DNA of 64,000 nucleotides from Gemmatimonas phototrophica (lineage in GTDB: Bacteria; Gemmatimonadota; Gemmatimonadetes; Gemmatimonadales; Gemmatimonadaceae), in the NCBI RefSeq assembly GCF_000695095.2, contig NZ_CP011454.1:372001-436000 (forward strand). Direction: 5' to 3'. The notes beneath the pieces were generated by a model. That model did no database searches. It saw nothing but the letters and a program-made list of their open reading frames with translations, and was not told the DNA's origin. A program made the position numbers and the translations under genes. The stretch's first letter is position 1, and each line of letters opens with the position of its first letter. This document shows positions 39,710 through 49,381 of this stretch, piece by piece.

Positions 39710-42700
39710 ATGAAGGGTGTTGGGCTCTTGTTGATGTGTGGGGCCGCCTTGGCGGCACCCCTGGCGGCACAGGTGGCACACGAGCCGCTTGTGCCACTCA
39801 ACTTTCGCATGATTGGCCCGCATCGTGGGGGGCGAGCCACGGCGGTGACTGGCATCGCCGAGCAACCGCATGTGTTCTATATGGGCACCACCGGCGGTGG
39901 CGTCTGGAAAACCGATGACGCCGGCGCGCATTGGCGGAACATGACCGACGGCTTTTTGGACGTCGGCAACATTGGCGCGATTGATGTGGCAGACAGCGAC
40001 CCCAATGTCATTTGGGTGGGTACCGGCTCGGCGTCCATTCGCGGCAATTCGTCCGTTGGTACTGGCGTGTGGCGCTCCACCGATGGCGGACGCACCTGGC
40101 TGTTCCGCGGCTTGCGCGAATCGGGGGCGATTGGTGAGCTCATTGTGCATCCCACCAATCCCGACATGGCGTGGGTGGCCGCAGTTGGGCATCCGTTTGG
40201 CAAAAATGGTGAGCGCGGGGTGTTTCGCACCGCTGACGGCGGCGCCACCTGGCAGCACGTGCTGGCGCTCGATGACTCCACCGGCGCGGTGTCGCTGGCA
40301 CTCAACCCGGCCGATCCGCGCGAGCTGTATGCGGGTGCGTGGCGCGCAGAACGGAAACCGTGGACGATGATCTCTGGCGGCCCCGCCGGCGGCGTCTACA
40401 AGAGCACGGATGGTGGTGACCGCTGGACCAAACTGGGTGGTGGTTTACCCACGGGCATGGTGGGCAAAGTGGGGCTCACCATTTCGGCGGCCAATCCAGA
40501 CCGGGTGTTCGCGCTGGTGGAGCATGCCACGCAAGGTGGTCTCTATCGTAGCGATGATCGTGGCAGCACATGGACCCGCGTCTCTGATGATTCCCGCGTG
40601 CGTTCCCGCCCCTTTTACTACGGTCACGTGGTGGCTGACCCCACCGATGCCGACAAGGTGTGGGTGCTCAACACGCCTTTGCTGCGTAGTACCGATGGCG
40701 GTCGCACGTTCACGCAGCTGCCCGTACCGCACGGCGACACGCACGACCTGTGGATCAATTCGCGTACGCCGCAGATTTTTGCCCTCGCTGATGACGGTGG
40801 TACCGTGGTCACGCTGAATGATGGCCGGACGTTCAGCACCATGTACAATCAGCCCACGGCCGAGCTCTACGAGGTCGTGGTTGACAACCAGCACCCGTAC
40901 CGGGTGTACGGGTCGCAGCAGGACAACTCCAGCATCAGCGTGCCGTCACGTCGGCTGGGCAACACCCTCAGGCCGCAGCAGGAATGGGGCTATGCGGCGG
41001 GATGCGAAACGGGGCCGGTGGCACTGCACCCCGATCAGCCCAGCATCATTTTTGGTGGCTGTTACGGTGGGAACCTCAACCGCTATGATGTGGCCCGCGA
41101 TTCGCGCGTGAGCGTTGGGCTGGGGCTGGAGAGTCAGCAGGCGGCGCCGAGTGTGTTGCGCGACCGATGGCAGTGGGTAGCGCCCATTGTGGTAAGCCCG
41201 CACGACCCGCGCACGGTGTATCATGCGAGTCAGTATCTCTATGTGAGTCGGGATGCTGGTGATACCTGGTCGCGCATCTCGCCCGATCTGTCGCGCAACG
41301 ATACCACGGTGCAGCGCTGGGCCGGCGGTCCCATCACTCCCGACAACACGGGCGTGGAGATGTTTGGCACCATCTTCAGTGTGGTGCCTTCACGGCACGA
41401 TGCGCGCACGATCTGGGTGGGCACCGACGATGGGCGCGTGCATCTGACACGCGATCATGGGGCTACCTGGCGTGATATCACGCCGCCTGAAATGCCGCGC
41501 TTCGCCACAGTCAATCGCATCGAGGTGTCTTCCCACGCGCCGGGGCGGGCGTTCGTGGCGGTACACCGGTATCGCATGGACGACTTTGCGCCCTACATCT
41601 GGCGCACGGATGATTTTGGTCGGAGCTGGGTACGGCTTGGCGCTGGTGCCAACGGAATACCCGCCTCCGCCTTCGTGCGGGTGGTGCGTGAGGATCCAGA
41701 ACGGAAAGGGCTGCTGTATGCCGGCACCGAATTCGGCCTTTACGCCTCGCTCAATGACGGCGCCTCATGGCGCAAGCTGCAGGGCACGTTGCCCAGCTCA
41801 CCCATAACCGACCTTCAGCTCCATCGTGGTGACATGGTGATCTCCACGCAGGGGCGTTCGTTCTGGGTGCTCGATGATCTGACGCCGCTACGGGAGCTTG
41901 CTGCGGATAGCGCTTCGCGCACCATGCGGCTCTTCACCCCTCGTCCTGCCGAGCGTGGTGCTATTGGCGTGGCGCTGCAGGAAGTGGATCTGGTGTTGCC
42001 GGATGACCGTCCGTTTGGCGCGCACCTGCAGTACACCCTGGCGCAGGCGCAGCCGGGGCTCGCGTTGGAGGTGCGTGACGCCGCTGGTCAGGTCGTACGC
42101 GCGTGGCGCGCGGACAGTGCGCTCCCGCGCGCTCAGCAGGCGCCCTCGAGCGCAGGGGCACATCGTGTGGTGTGGGACCTGCGCGGCCCGGGGCCGCGTT
42201 CGGCACGTGATCCCCTTGGCGCTGGGGGGCGCGGAGTAAAAATGCCCCCTGGGCAGTACATGGTGCGGCTATCAGCTGGCGGGATGGTTGAAGAGCGGCC
42301 GCTGCGGATTGTGCCCAATCCCACCGCTGGCCATACGCCGGCAGACTACAACGCGCAGTATGCGCTTTCGGTGGCGGTACGCGATACCATCTCGGTGCTC
42401 ACGAAGACGCTGGATTCGTTGCGCGCCGTCCGTACGCGGGCCACGCAACTCAAGGCGCGGGCCGGCGGGGTGGCCGCCGTGGTGGCCCTTGCTGACACTG
42501 TGATTCGCGCGGCGGAAACCATTGAACGTGCCACGGGCGCTGCCACTGCCACGGGGCCCGTCGTTCCCGCCGGACTCGCCGTGCAATACCAGACGCTGTA
42601 CGGTACGCTGGTCGGTGATGGCGGGTATGGCAGTGGCTCTGCCGAGGGACGTCCCAGTGCAGCGCGGGTGGCACGAGCGCAGGAGCTGGCAACGCAGTGG

Positions 42701-43708
42701 ACGCGGCTGCGGGCGCAGGCGAACACGATTCTGGGAGAGATGCTTGGCCGGCTCAACGTGGCGGCGTCGCAGTCGGGCGTGGCGCAAGCTGCTCCAACGG
42801 TCGCGCCGGGAAAGCAAAAGGCGGTCTTCATATTGCTGGACGGAATCCCCGCTGATGTGGTTGAGCGCGTGGCCACACCCATGCTGGACGAGATTGCGAA
42901 GGCCGGCGGGTACGCGCGGGCGCATGTGGGTGGCGAGCTTGGTGGCGCCACCGAAACACCTACCGTCTCGGCGCCTGGCTATATGAGCCTGCTCACGGCC
43001 ACCTGGGCCAACAAGCACAACGTCCGGGGGAACAGCAACCAGTCCCCCAACTATGCGTACTGGAACATCTTCCGCATTGTTGAGACGGTTGATCCGTCCC
43101 GGAAAACTGCGCTGTTCTCCACCTGGCTCGATAACCGCACGGTCCTCGTTGGTGAGGGACGCCCCGCTGCCGGCAACTTCCGGCTGGATCACGCCGTTGA
43201 TGGGTTTGAAAAAGACACCGTGGCGTTTCCTCACGATGCCGCCTCTCGGTACATCCTCGCCATTGATGAGCGGGTGGCGTCCGAGGCGGCCTCGTTCATT
43301 GCGTCACAAGGTCCGGATCTCTCATGGGTGTATCTGCAACACACCGATGATGCCGGGCATGCACACGGTGACAGTGAGGCGTTCTACTCGGCGGTGCGGC
43401 AGGCCGACGTGTTGGTGGGGCGCATCTGGAACGCGGTGAAGCAGCGGCAGGCGCTGGGCGAAGACTGGATGGTTGTGGTCACCACGGATCATGGGCGTGA
43501 TCCCCGGACAGGAAAAGGGCATGGTTTGCAATCCGCGCGGGAACGAACCACCTGGATTGTCACCAACAAGTCGGGGCTGAGTGAACGTTTCACGAGTGGA
43601 TCCGCGGCCATTGTGGATATCGCTCCCTCCATCCTGCAGCATATGCGCATTCAGATACCGGCCGAGGTGGCCAAGGAGATGGACGGTGTGTCGTTCGTGC
43701 GGAAATGA
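39710..43708 (+). CDS. Exported BNR/sortilin-type propeller protein fused to an alkaline-phosphatase-superfamily phosphodiesterase
   Basis: 1332 residues from ATG 39710 (AGAGG upstream). Signal peptide VGLLLMCGAALAAPLAAQ. Residues about 30-740 hold many Asp-box/BNR-like repeats (YMGTTGGGVWKTDDAGAHW, GVWRSTDGGRTWLF, GVYKSTDGGDRWTKLGGGL), forming two tandem beta-propellers like VPS10-type glycosyl-hydrolase-like proteins. After a beta and helical linker (about 740-1030) an extra C-terminal domain runs from about 1035 to 1332: VFILLDGIPADV (metal Asp), TPTVSAPGYMSLLT (nucleophile Thr), LQHTDDAGHAHGDSE, VVVTTDHGRD and GKGHG, the complete metal-site set of type I phosphodiesterase/nucleotide pyrophosphatases. 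The frame is uninterrupted across the joint. The TonB receptor gene follows. Confidence 0.85.
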   Translation: MKGVGLLLMCGAALAAPLAAQVAHEPLVPLNFRMIGPHRGGRATAVTGIAEQPHVFYMGTTGGGVWKTDDAGAHWRNMTDGFLDVGNIGAIDVADSDPNVIWVGTGSASIRGNSSVGTGVWRSTDGGRTWLFRGLRESGAIGELIVHPTNPDMAWVAAVGHPFGKNGERGVFRTADGGATWQHVLALDDSTGAVSLALNPADPRELYAGAWRAERKPWTMISGGPAGGVYKSTDGGDRWTKLGGGLPTGMVGKVGLTISAANPDRVFALVEHATQGGLYRSDDRGSTWTRVSDDSRVRSRPFYYGHVVADPTDADKVWVLNTPLLRSTDGGRTFTQLPVPHGDTHDLWINSRTPQIFALADDGGTVVTLNDGRTFSTMYNQPTAELYEVVVDNQHPYRVYGSQQDNSSISVPSRRLGNTLRPQQEWGYAAGCETGPVALHPDQPSIIFGGCYGGNLNRYDVARDSRVSVGLGLESQQAAPSVLRDRWQWVAPIVVSPHDPRTVYHASQYLYVSRDAGDTWSRISPDLSRNDTTVQRWAGGPITPDNTGVEMFGTIFSVVPSRHDARTIWVGTDDGRVHLTRDHGATWRDITPPEMPRFATVNRIEVSSHAPGRAFVAVHRYRMDDFAPYIWRTDDFGRSWVRLGAGANGIPASAFVRVVREDPERKGLLYAGTEFGLYASLNDGASWRKLQGTLPSSPITDLQLHRGDMVISTQGRSFWVLDDLTPLRELAADSASRTMRLFTPRPAERGAIGVALQEVDLVLPDDRPFGAHLQYTLAQAQPGLALEVRDAAGQVVRAWRADSALPRAQQAPSSAGAHRVVWDLRGPGPRSARDPLGAGGRGVKMPPGQYMVRLSAGGMVEERPLRIVPNPTAGHTPADYNAQYALSVAVRDTISVLTKTLDSLRAVRTRATQLKARAGGVAAVVALADTVIRAAETIERATGAATATGPVVPAGLAVQYQTLYGTLVGDGGYGSGSAEGRPSAARVARAQELATQWTRLRAQANTILGEMLGRLNVAASQSGVAQAAPTVAPGKQKAVFILLDGIPADVVERVATPMLDEIAKAGGYARAHVGGELGGATETPTVSAPGYMSLLTATWANKHNVRGNSNQSPNYAYWNIFRIVETVDPSRKTALFSTWLDNRTVLVGEGRPAAGNFRLDHAVDGFEKDTVAFPHDAASRYILAIDERVASEAASFIASQGPDLSWVYLQHTDDAGHAHGDSEAFYSAVRQADVLVGRIWNAVKQRQALGEDWMVVVTTDHGRDPRTGKGHGLQSARERTTWIVTNKSGLSERFTSGSAAIVDIAPSILQHMRIQIPAEVAKEMDGVSFVRK

Positions 43709-43729
43709 TGGTCCAGGCTACCCCATCAC

Positions 43730-46021
43730 GTGCTGCTGACTAACTGTATCGCGCTGCTCAGTGGGGTCCTGGCGCTGCAGCCCCCCGCGACGCGTGTCGA
43801 TTCGCTGGGGGTGCTGCAGGGCCGAGTGGTTGAGGCAAACACTGAAGTGCCAATTGGATCGGCCACGCTGGTACTTCGCGGAACCCGCGTGGGCACCCTG
43901 ACGACGGACGATGGCCGCTTTGTGCTATCCGGGGTGCCCGTTGGCCCCGTCCGTGTGGTGGTCGGGCGACTGGGCTATCGGACGGATACGCTGTCCATCA
44001 CCATTCGCCGCGGTGATACGACCCGGGTGACCATCCCGCTGCAGCCCGCCACCGCGCAGCTGCAGGCGGTGAAGGTGGCGGCGGCCGCAACGGAGCGCGA
44101 CCAGTTCCGGCTGTCGGGAAGTCCCAGCGTCGTCACGGTGCGCGGCGAGACGCTCAAGCGTGTACCGGTTATCGGTGAGCCCGATGTGTTGCGCGTGGTG
44201 CAGCTGCTTCCTGGGGTGGTCGCCACCAACGACTTCACCGCGGGCTACAATGTGCGCGGTGGCGAGAGCGATCAGAATCTGGTGCTGCTCGATGGCTTCC
44301 CCATTTACAATCCATTTCACCTTGGTGGGTTGTTCGGCACTTTCATTGATGAAACCGTGGCGGAGTTCGAGTTGCTGCCCGGCGGGTTTCCGGCTCGTTA
44401 CGGCTCCCGGTTGTCCTCTGTTCTGAGCGTGGTGCCAAAAGCCGAAGCGCGCAGTGGCGTACACGGGGCGGCGTCAGTCTCAGTGCTGGCCAGCACCTTG
44501 TCGTTGGGCGGCACCGTGCGGGGAGCGACCAGTTGGAACGTGGCGGCACGGCGCACCTATGCGGACCGTTTTGTTTCGCTGTTGAGTGAGCGGCAGCTGC
44601 CGTACTATTTCACCGATATGCAGGCGCATGTGCGTCATCAGCTGCGCAATGGCGGCACGTTGTCAGCGACGATGTATCGCGGCAAAGACGTGCTGGATGC
44701 CTCGCTGGCCGCGTTCGGCGATTCCACACAAGCTGGTGGCGGCGACATTCTCTTTGACTGGGGGAACTCCCTGCTCGGCGTGGCGTACACGCAGCCGCTC
44801 GGCGCGCGGTGGGGCGGAGATTCTACGCGGGTCATGCAGCGTCTCTCGTGGACCGGGTTCGGGACGACGCTGGATCTCGGCTCGGGGTCGTTTCGGTTTG
44901 TGAATCGCCTGAGCGATTCGCGGGCCTGGGGAGAAGTGACGCGCTGGCGTGGCGCGCAGGAGACGCTGCTGGGCTATGAATGGTCGGGGCTGCGCACCCG
45001 CTATGACGTGACCGCCGCGGCGTCGAGCGATCCCATTCTGGCGGTGGGGCAGCGCCCGTCGGCGGCGTCCGTGTATGTCGATCACACGGTGCGCGGGCGT
45101 CGCGTGGTGGCGCGCGCAGGTCTGCGGGGAGAAACGGTAACGGGCACGGGATGGGCGGGAGTATCGCCGCGGCTGTCACTCAAGTGGTTTGCCAATCCCA
45201 ACCTTGCGCTCACCGTGGCTGGTGGAAGCACCACGCAGTGGACGCCTGCGCTTCGCAATGAGCAGGCACCCATTCGTATCTTCGACTTCTGGCTCACCGC
45301 CGATCGCAACACCCCGGTGGCGCGGGCCTGGCAGGGGAGTCTCGGAGGTGAACAGTGGTTCGGGGGAGAGCGCTTTGTGCGTCTCGAAGCATGGGTGAAG
45401 CGCTACAACGACCTTCCGTCCTCAAATCTGTTCAACGATCCCGATGTGCTGGGTGATGAGTTCATTGTGACTACGGGCCAGTCGTACGGCGCCGATGTGT
45501 TGGTGCGACAATTGGAAAGCGCGCGGGTTTCCGGATGGATTGCGTACTCCTACGCCGTGAATTGGCGCAACGGCGCCGATGGGCGCTTCGCACCGGTGCA
45601 GGACCGTCGGCACAACCTGAATGTGGTGACGTCGTTCCGGCCAGGTGGCGTGTGGAGCTATGGTGCACGACTGGGGGTGGGCACCGGCACCCCGTTTACG
45701 GATGTCGTAGGGCAGCTGGTCCGACGCCGCTACGACCCCATCACCAACAGCTTCGGCACGGGAAATCAGGAAGTACCGAGGGAACCCATAGGCGGCGTGC
45801 GCAACGGTGCTCGCTTTCCGCTCTTCCAGCGCATGGATCTGAGCGTCACGCGCACCAAACCGGGCAAGCGGACCTGGGCGCCGTATTTGTCGCTGGTGAA
45901 TGCGTATAACGCGCGGAATGTGTTCACCCACTTTTTCGATTACAGCGACAACCCGCCAACACGTACCGCCATCTCGCAGTTTCCCTTCATCCCGACGGCG
46001 GGGGTGACGGTCTCATGGTGA
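43730..46021 (+). CDS. TonB-dependent outer-membrane receptor with N-terminal carboxypeptidase-like domain
   Basis: 763 residues from GTG 43730. After a signal peptide, VLQGRVVEANTEVPIGSATL and LTTDDGRFVLSGVPVGPVRV form a CarboxypepD_reg-like domain, followed by the plug (GEPDVLRVVQLLPGVVATND, YNVRGGESDQNLVLLDGFPI) and a 22-strand-type barrel ending in VTVSW with a terminal aromatic (outer-membrane insertion signal). SusC-like receptors import polymers or metal chelates. The start is 21 bases after the propeller/phosphodiesterase stop, and the DUF4249 gene overlaps the end. Confidence 0.92.
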   Translation: MLLTNCIALLSGVLALQPPATRVDSLGVLQGRVVEANTEVPIGSATLVLRGTRVGTLTTDDGRFVLSGVPVGPVRVVVGRLGYRTDTLSITIRRGDTTRVTIPLQPATAQLQAVKVAAAATERDQFRLSGSPSVVTVRGETLKRVPVIGEPDVLRVVQLLPGVVATNDFTAGYNVRGGESDQNLVLLDGFPIYNPFHLGGLFGTFIDETVAEFELLPGGFPARYGSRLSSVLSVVPKAEARSGVHGAASVSVLASTLSLGGTVRGATSWNVAARRTYADRFVSLLSERQLPYYFTDMQAHVRHQLRNGGTLSATMYRGKDVLDASLAAFGDSTQAGGGDILFDWGNSLLGVAYTQPLGARWGGDSTRVMQRLSWTGFGTTLDLGSGSFRFVNRLSDSRAWGEVTRWRGAQETLLGYEWSGLRTRYDVTAAASSDPILAVGQRPSAASVYVDHTVRGRRVVARAGLRGETVTGTGWAGVSPRLSLKWFANPNLALTVAGGSTTQWTPALRNEQAPIRIFDFWLTADRNTPVARAWQGSLGGEQWFGGERFVRLEAWVKRYNDLPSSNLFNDPDVLGDEFIVTTGQSYGADVLVRQLESARVSGWIAYSYAVNWRNGADGRFAPVQDRRHNLNVVTSFRPGGVWSYGARLGVGTGTPFTDVVGQLVRRRYDPITNSFGTGNQEVPREPIGGVRNGARFPLFQRMDLSVTRTKPGKRTWAPYLSLVNAYNARNVFTHFFDYSDNPPTRTAISQFPFIPTAGVTVSW

Positions 46022-47241
46022 ATCCTCGGCGGTTAGTTCATGAGTCGTGGTGTAGGCTGCTGCACCGATTGTGGCACACGCACTGGCATGCCGCCACGGT
46101 GGCCGCCGCCGGCTGTCTGTCGGCGGTGCTGACAGGCTGTGAGTCTACGCCGGTGGAAGTGGCATCGCCTACGGCGGCCATTGTCATTCACGCCGTGTTG
46201 AATCCCGATGTCACGGAACAGGTCATTCTCGTCGAGTCGTCGCTTACGGGACGAATTGACATCAATGACGATCTCAAGTTCAATCCGCTCGATCCCATTC
46301 GGACAGCCGGTGGTGCTCCCATCTCCGGCGCTGAGGTCCGCTTGCTGACCGAAGGCGACAGTGTGGGCGTGCGTGCCGCTGAAACATTGGTTGGAACACG
46401 GGGCACGGGCCGGTACGTGGTGCCCCAGGCCGCACTCGCCGTCCAGCCTGGGCGTCGGTACCAGCTTCGTGTCCGTACTGGTGACGGGCGCGAGGTGACC
46501 GGAACCACGCTGGTGCCAGGGGCACCGGCCGGGTGGACGCCGGGCGCTGGCGCAGTGGCCACGCCGGTCCTGTTTGATCGCGGCCGCGATACCCTGCAGC
46601 TCCGCTGGCCCGCGGTGCGTGATGCACGGACCTACGCCATTCGCGTGGAGACGCCGTATGGACCGTGGGCGCTTTTTGCCGACTCTACCCAGTTCACGCT
46701 GGGGGGAGGGCTGCGAAACTTCTTTGCCGATGGACTACCCTCCGTCTGGCTTCCCGGCTTTGTCCAGATCGCCAGCGTGGTGGCCGTGGACGCCAATTTC
46801 TACGATTACAATCGCTCAGGCAACGATCCGTTTGGCGGGACAGGGCTCATCAGCAGTGTGCGTGGCGGCATTGGCCTGTTCGGAAGTGTGGTGAATATGC
46901 TGCGCCGAGAGGTAAGCGTGACCGAGCGCCAGCGTTTTCCGCTGGATGCGCGCTGGCGCGGGACGACCAGTAGTGGCGGCGTTGTCGAGATGGATCTCTG
47001 GGTGGACGTGGCCGGACCGACCGTCAGTTCGGTGAGCGGTCGCGAGGTGACGACTCCGCGGCGGTATCTGCTCGGTACGTTGCGCGGAGAAACCCTGCGT
47101 CTCGTGACGCTGGCGGCAGCCTCGAGTGCGGACACGGTATCCGTGTTGAGCGCCCGACTGGCCGGCGATTCACTCGTGGGCAGCTACGATACCCGCTTTG
47201 CGACTACCGGCCCCCGGGTGTTCCGGCGGATTGTGCGGTAG
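46015..47241 (+). CDS. DUF4249 family lipoprotein, partner of the TonB receptor
   Basis: 408 residues from ATG 46015, overlapping the receptor stop by seven bases. Lipobox at SAVLTGCEST. VIHAVLNPDVTEQVILVESS is the typical DUF4249 opening strand pair, followed by GAEVRLLTEGD and repeated carbohydrate-binding-like beta sandwich strands. In Bacteroidota DUF4249 proteins are encoded next to TonB receptors and act as surface-exposed lids or adhesins, like SusD. The tight overlap shows they are made together. Confidence 0.88.
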   Translation: MVNPRRLVHESWCRLLHRLWHTHWHAATVAAAGCLSAVLTGCESTPVEVASPTAAIVIHAVLNPDVTEQVILVESSLTGRIDINDDLKFNPLDPIRTAGGAPISGAEVRLLTEGDSVGVRAAETLVGTRGTGRYVVPQAALAVQPGRRYQLRVRTGDGREVTGTTLVPGAPAGWTPGAGAVATPVLFDRGRDTLQLRWPAVRDARTYAIRVETPYGPWALFADSTQFTLGGGLRNFFADGLPSVWLPGFVQIASVVAVDANFYDYNRSGNDPFGGTGLISSVRGGIGLFGSVVNMLRREVSVTERQRFPLDARWRGTTSSGGVVEMDLWVDVAGPTVSSVSGREVTTPRRYLLGTLRGETLRLVTLAAASSADTVSVLSARLAGDSLVGSYDTRFATTGPRVFRRIVR

Positions 47242-47297
47242 TCACGTATGTTCACAGCGCGTACCCGCCCGTAAACACTCCTGCACGGCCAACGATA

Positions 47298-47819
47298 ATG
47301 ACAGCGAGCCACACCATGGGTTTCAGCCGCGCGGTAGCTGCGGCGGCACTGGTCCTGCTGGGCATCGCCTCCGCACCAGTGGCTTCGGCACAATCAACCC
47401 CAGCCGCGGCACCAGCTCGTGCAACCGCACCAACGGCGGCACGGGACTCGGCGGATGCTCTCGCCACTTTCCGCGAGAACATTGCCGCCATTCATCAGCG
47501 TAACAAGCCGCGCTATCTCGCGACCTATGTGCATACGGAGCGCCTGGTACGCCATTCGCCCAATGCCTTGGAAACCGGATACGCCGGGTGGCCTGCCATT
47601 ACCGACAGCGCGTGGCCTGATACTCTCATTGTGCGCGAGATGCGGGTGGTGCCCATAGCCCCCGGTGTGGTGTACGGCTACTACCGCTACATTGGCGTGC
47701 CGTCGCCCGGTGATACACTGACCGGGGTGTCCACGCGCGTGTTCGTGCGCACGCCGGAGGGGATGCGCATTACGGTGACGGCCTCGTGGAACGATGCCGT
47801 GCAGGCGGGGAAGAAATAG
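47298..47819 (+). CDS. Exported NTF2/SnoaL-like (DUF4440-type) protein
   Basis: 173 residues from ATG 47298; ATG 47316 is another option. Signal peptide (AVAAAALVLLGIASAPVASA), then an Ala/Thr/Pro-rich linker. The rest (about 55-170) has the NTF2-like helix (ALATFRENIAAIHQRNKPRY) and strands YGYYRYIGV, TGVSTRVFVRTPEGMRITVT and WNDAV, as in DUF4440/SnoaL-like small-molecule-binding or isomerase folds. It follows the DUF4249 gene and may belong to the same envelope locus. No catalytic residues are assigned. Confidence 0.72.
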   Translation: MTASHTMGFSRAVAAAALVLLGIASAPVASAQSTPAAAPARATAPTAARDSADALATFRENIAAIHQRNKPRYLATYVHTERLVRHSPNALETGYAGWPAITDSAWPDTLIVREMRVVPIAPGVVYGYYRYIGVPSPGDTLTGVSTRVFVRTPEGMRITVTASWNDAVQAGKK

Positions 47820-47830
47820 CGAAAAGCGCG

Positions 47831-47945
47831 TCAGGGGGCGCGTCGTTTGTCCAGTACAACGGCGCCGTCCTTCATGACCCACACGACCCGGCGTTGGCTC
47901 GTCGGCAATGAATCGGAGCCTACCATTGGCCCGTACCGCGAACTT
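47831..47945 (-). pseudogene. Remnant of an amidohydrolase C-terminus
   Basis: The minus-strand frame ending at 47831 reads LPTSQRRVVWVMKDGAVVLD then KRRAP and a stop. RVVxVMKDGxVV is the usual last strand pair of imidazolonepropionase-like amidohydrolases. Nothing upstream in this frame (which enters the histidine kinase gene) continues the fold, so it appears to be the tail of a lost gene. The piece is short; a chance resemblance is possible. Confidence 0.4.
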
Positions 47946-47948
47946 CGC

Positions 47949-49187
47949 TTACACCGGCAGCAGCGGAAGAAAGACATTGAATACGGTGGATACCCCTGGT
48001 TCGGATTCCACGGAAATGTGTCCGCCGTGCCGCTGCACACCGCCATACACCATCGAGAGGCCAAGGCCGGTCCCGCGTTCCCCCTTGGTGGAGAAGAACG
48101 GCTCAAAGATCCGATTCAACTGGGATCGAGGGATGCCCACACCGGTATCGCGTACGGCGAGTCGGGCACACGGTCCTTCGGGGAGGGCGACTTGCGGCGC
48201 CGTGGAGAGCGACGCCGATGGGCCAGGCGTCTCCACCATTCCACTTTCAATGGTCACCGTGCCGCCCGCGGGCATGGCCTGAATGGCGTTGGTCACCAGA
48301 TTGAGCAGCAGCTGATCAAGGAATGTGGCATCGATGGAAACGGCCAGAGGCAATTCGGTGAGCGCGAGCTGTACGGACACACCGGGCGCCGCGATGCGCT
48401 GGGTCATGGGATAGAACGCGCGAATGGCCTCGCTGAGGTCTATCCGTTGCGGGTGAACGACGTCGCGGCGCGCCACCGCGAGCAACTTGCGCGTCAGTGA
48501 CGTAGCGCGCCGGGTAGTATCGAGAATGGCCATCAGCTCATCGGCAACATTCTCGCCGCGCGCCACCCCCTCCAGCGCGACCTCCGTATTGGCAAGGATG
48601 ATGCTGAGGATGTTGTTGAAATCGTGGGCAACGCCTCCGGCGAGCATCCCCAGCGACTCCATGCGTTGCGCAGTCTGCAATTGCTCCGTGAGCTTCCGCT
48701 CGGCATCCAGCAGAAACGCGAATCCTACGCGGTCCGCAACCGACGCCACAAAGTCCTGTTCCTCGAACGTCCAGTCGCGCGGTACGTCGCGCTGCTCAAC
48801 ACACACAATGCCAAGGGCAAGGCCACGGGCGCGAATGCCGCTGTCGAGGAGTGCGCCAATGCGTAGTGGTTCGATGTACGTCGTGCGCAGATCGTCGAGG
48901 GCCGGATGCACGCGCGCATCGGTAATGACGAGTGACCGCTCTTCGTGAAATGCCGCCCAGTACTTCGGAGTATCTATGGAAGACAACTCGGTGCTGGGGA
49001 GCGGCTGCAGTCCGTTATCCCACAAGAGCACGCAGCGCATCGTCGCCCGGGTATCGTCGTAGCGCCAAATGCTTACACGTTCAACGCGAAGCGTTTGCGC
49101 TGTGCGTTCGGCGATCGCGGAGAGTTCGCTCTCAAGACCGGGCCAGTTGAGATTGGCGAGCTCGGCGAGCATATGTCGCATTGACAT
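47949..49187 (-). CDS. Soluble GAF-domain sensor histidine kinase
   Basis: 412 residues from ATG 49187. No signal or membrane segment. Residues about 10-160 are a GAF domain (LESELSAIAERTAQTLRVER, FEEQDFVASVADRVGFAFLL), then a short coiled coil and the HisKA box SLGMLAGGVAHDFNNILSII with phospho-acceptor His, followed by HATPase_c (LNLVTNAIQAMPAGGTVTIE, DTGVGIPRSQLNRIFEPFFS, GTGLGLSMVYGGVQRHGG). It autophosphorylates in response to a cytoplasmic ligand. No response regulator is adjacent, so its partner is elsewhere. Confidence 0.92.
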   Translation of the reverse strand: MSMRHMLAELANLNWPGLESELSAIAERTAQTLRVERVSIWRYDDTRATMRCVLLWDNGLQPLPSTELSSIDTPKYWAAFHEERSLVITDARVHPALDDLRTTYIEPLRIGALLDSGIRARGLALGIVCVEQRDVPRDWTFEEQDFVASVADRVGFAFLLDAERKLTEQLQTAQRMESLGMLAGGVAHDFNNILSIILANTEVALEGVARGENVADELMAILDTTRRATSLTRKLLAVARRDVVHPQRIDLSEAIRAFYPMTQRIAAPGVSVQLALTELPLAVSIDATFLDQLLLNLVTNAIQAMPAGGTVTIESGMVETPGPSASLSTAPQVALPEGPCARLAVRDTGVGIPRSQLNRIFEPFFSTKGERGTGLGLSMVYGGVQRHGGHISVESEPGVSTVFNVFLPLLPV

Positions 49188-49381
49188 GTGACGACGGGAC
49201 CGGGGGCCGAGGGGGGAATATCCGCGTGCGCACACGCCGCAATACTGGAGTATCTATCGGAGCCCCTCGTTCGTCGAGTCACAATACGCGTATGGCCACC
49301 AATTCATGGGCACGTAGGGTGTCTCCGAGATGCCATGGCGAGAATTCCGGGAATATTTTCACGAACTAGGAACGCACACGG

